A stretch of 6,480 nucleotides of DNA from the NCBI GenBank assembly GCA_947068385.1, contig CAMTBF010000221.1:1-6480 (forward strand). The letters are read 5' to 3'. The DNA comes from an uncultured Lachnospiraceae bacterium. GTDB lineage: Bacteria; Bacillota; Clostridia; Lachnospirales; Lachnospiraceae. Under the pieces are notes generated by a model. The model worked only from the letters and a program-made list of their open reading frames with translations. It made no database searches and was not told the DNA's origin. Within the stretch, counting starts at the first letter, position 1, and each line of letters opens with the position of its first letter. The position numbers were made by a program, and so were the translations under genes. Below, one piece after another: positions 6,301 to 6,480 of this stretch.

Positions 6301-6433
6301 GTTCATCGAACCAGTAGCGGGTGATTGGAAGGAGCTGCCGACTTGTTCGGATGGGACATTGACTTGGAAGCCAGCTGCTAAGCCTGATGCGCAAACAAGT
6401 ATTATAGAAACAGGAAACGTTACTTCAACATAA
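3392..6433 (+). CDS. Large secreted His/Cys-repeat pilin- or adhesin-like surface protein
   Basis: A 1013-residue protein resembling SpaA/Cna-B-type surface proteins of gut Clostridia. A basic cytoplasmic tip (1-19) and hydrophobic segment (20-41) form a signal/anchor. Residues about 57-320 hold twelve C..HxHxxxC units. An acidic Glu/Asp linker follows (about 325-412). Two related beta-type domains come next (about 414-575 and 584-745), each opening LTAxGxxYT; the first includes VRFFDITFLVDGEKIEP. After a Gly/Thr linker (747-758), residues about 771-1013 form another region (NNDWQIVEGRYDGD, NVIPTGTENEFLVYLSVDT). I see no von Willebrand metal-site motif, complete Cna-B repeat or LPXTG-type signal. 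GGAG (3381-3384) lies 7 bases before the ATG. It is probably co-transcribed with the signal peptidase gene. A likely role is surface attachment or pilus formation. The frame ends at TAA 6431-6433, with TGA directly after, possibly prematurely. Confidence 0.8.
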   Translation: MESLKRQAARILREQKKYKLWLVSFLCLAVLVTAGTVAALTMSGQALNRKEKVLTCKLEAHRHTEQCRDSEGELTCGQADYVVHVHNDDCYGEDGALVCALPEKEPHVHDAACFEEQETLVCTQEESAGHQHGPECYTKVKGELTCSADEAAHQHGPECYTRVQGELTCGQDGAGHQHGPECYTKVQGGLTCTNTEEGHAHTDECYAWNEELTCGQTEETHVHTDDCYAWSEELTCGQTEEAHVHTDNCYAWSEELTCQIPEGEGAHTHTDQCYETETVTICGELELHTHDKAGCYDKDGNLTCGQTELLEHVHGEGCFEIIEPDEEGTEAAESEEAPENKEASGEAEESTEALESEEEEGDAEPEDGEATEDGEDAEPEDGEATGDSEDAETEDGDASEETEADGELQGVANVLTAEGSDYTVTATYGEDAGIPEGAVLNVREILQGTEEYDSYYQQMLEAIAGEGDEASTEEGTDAAQEDADTEDGIEVSFVRFFDITFLVDGEKIEPVPGAAVDIRISYKDAVECGEDATASAVHFAKDGTEVLDAAVTEAGEGSDFAFTQDSFSVTGTTVVTKAPSKGGTLTAKGDGYTITLKYGKWEKLGNAELLVEEVKDNGQDNGNNSYRKYLNNSEGAIKEKTNNKDKEQKTKAARIFKVSVVDKQTKTPVGTGEVDVTISFDAPMVASEAGIAAMTLDTGASGEVLGSEAVSEGQEITTFSGRQAFSAASPNVLATVVTAETELDDVPEGGGTGGTGSGTHIPVAGHLNNIPQVNNDWQIVEGRYDGDNKTPSQEKAEAVRVQKNVIPTGTENEFLVYLSVDTKQVLETSLKAKDFEATTKNSWDESDKGKKLTKKIAQGNANNVVVSSVWREELSNSAKFIFLDEEGKQFDEITLYWGQTTQGNNVSFYIPLRKEASGAVTEYVLLGTDIAAGTNNYVQFIGDAFDEVTEQKLAPVTLTSVSDPMGNYIEFIEPVAGDWKELPTCSDGTLTWKPAAKPDAQTSIIETGNVTST
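3560..4342 (+). repeat. Twelve-unit C-HxH-C coding repeat (66-72 bp period)
   Basis: HxH motifs begin at residues 61, 84, 107, 130, 153, 176, 199, 221, 243, 267, 288 and 312, so spacing is 21-24 residues, mostly 23. Each is preceded by a Cys, usually in ELTC or LVC, and followed by Cys (3 residues on, or 4 in unit 11), giving twelve C..HxHxxxC sets. Units 4-6 (GPECYT) and 7-9 (TDxCYAW) are closely alike at DNA level, with exact periods of 69 and then 66 bp, which indicates recent duplication. The Cys/His pattern suggests metal binding or disulfide formation, but this is unproven. Confidence 0.88.
4475..4590 (+). repeat. 42-bp tandem repeat encoding the acidic linker
   Basis: Near-identical 42-bp units start at 4475 and 4517, with a diverged partial third at 4559. 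They encode 14-residue blocks of DAEPEDGEAT type from residue 362. The region is almost entirely Glu, Asp, Ala, Gly, Ser and Thr and probably forms an extended, negatively charged stalk. Such arrays can change copy number by slippage without breaking the frame. Confidence 0.8.
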
Positions 6434-6480
6434 TGAAGCGACGTTGCGGAAAATGGAGTCGGTGTTCAGAGTCTTTAAAG

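Noticed and set aside
6433..6480. Possible new gene starting at an ATG overlapping the adhesin stop (TAATG).
   Set aside because: No convincing ribosome binding site and only 16 codons are visible; it cannot be told apart from a frameshifted continuation.

Overview
The window looks like a chromosomal piece of a fairly high-GC Gram-positive anaerobe, most likely a gut Clostridia/Lachnospiraceae-type Firmicute. This is inferred from strong AGGAGG-type ribosome binding sites, an ECF-transporter S component, and a pilin-like surface protein beside a type I signal peptidase. No rRNA or tRNA gene is present to fix the taxonomy.

Layout, left to right. The 3' end of a rightward gene for a beta-repeat (DUF4097-like) protein (1-203) converges on a leftward ECF-transporter S-component gene (292-1236); a bidirectional terminator lies between them. 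A short divergent intergenic region follows. Then comes a complete rightward tyrosine recombinase gene (1481-2338), a roughly 300-bp AT-rich non-coding region, a type I signal peptidase gene (2661-3356), and, 35 bp further on, a large secreted His/Cys-repeat pilin or adhesin gene (3392-6433).

The most notable element is the region between the recombinase and signal peptidase genes. Two 26-bp sites, 2329-2354 and 2601-2626, match at 23 of 26 positions in inverted orientation. Each is an imperfect dyad with 11-bp arms around a 4-bp asymmetric centre (CGAC in the left site, GTCG in the right), the expected form of a tyrosine-recombinase crossover site. They enclose 246 bp with a near-consensus sigma-A promoter (TTGAAT, 17 bp, TATAAT) that points left, away from the signal peptidase/pilin genes. 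A rightward intrinsic terminator lies in the same segment. The left site, read leftward, is itself a terminator hairpin with a U-tract. I interpret this as an invertible promoter switch (phase variation), caught in the OFF orientation and probably flipped by the adjacent recombinase. Inversion would point the promoter at the signal peptidase/adhesin operon.

The adhesin has a signal/anchor segment, twelve C..HxHxxxC repeats of about 23 residues, a very acidic linker with a 42-bp DNA repeat, two related beta-type domains and a distinctly AT-rich distal segment. Its reading frame stops at 6433 with no LPXTG-type sorting signal, so it may be truncated, frameshifted or a secreted form. No sortase gene is visible; the window ends 47 bp later.
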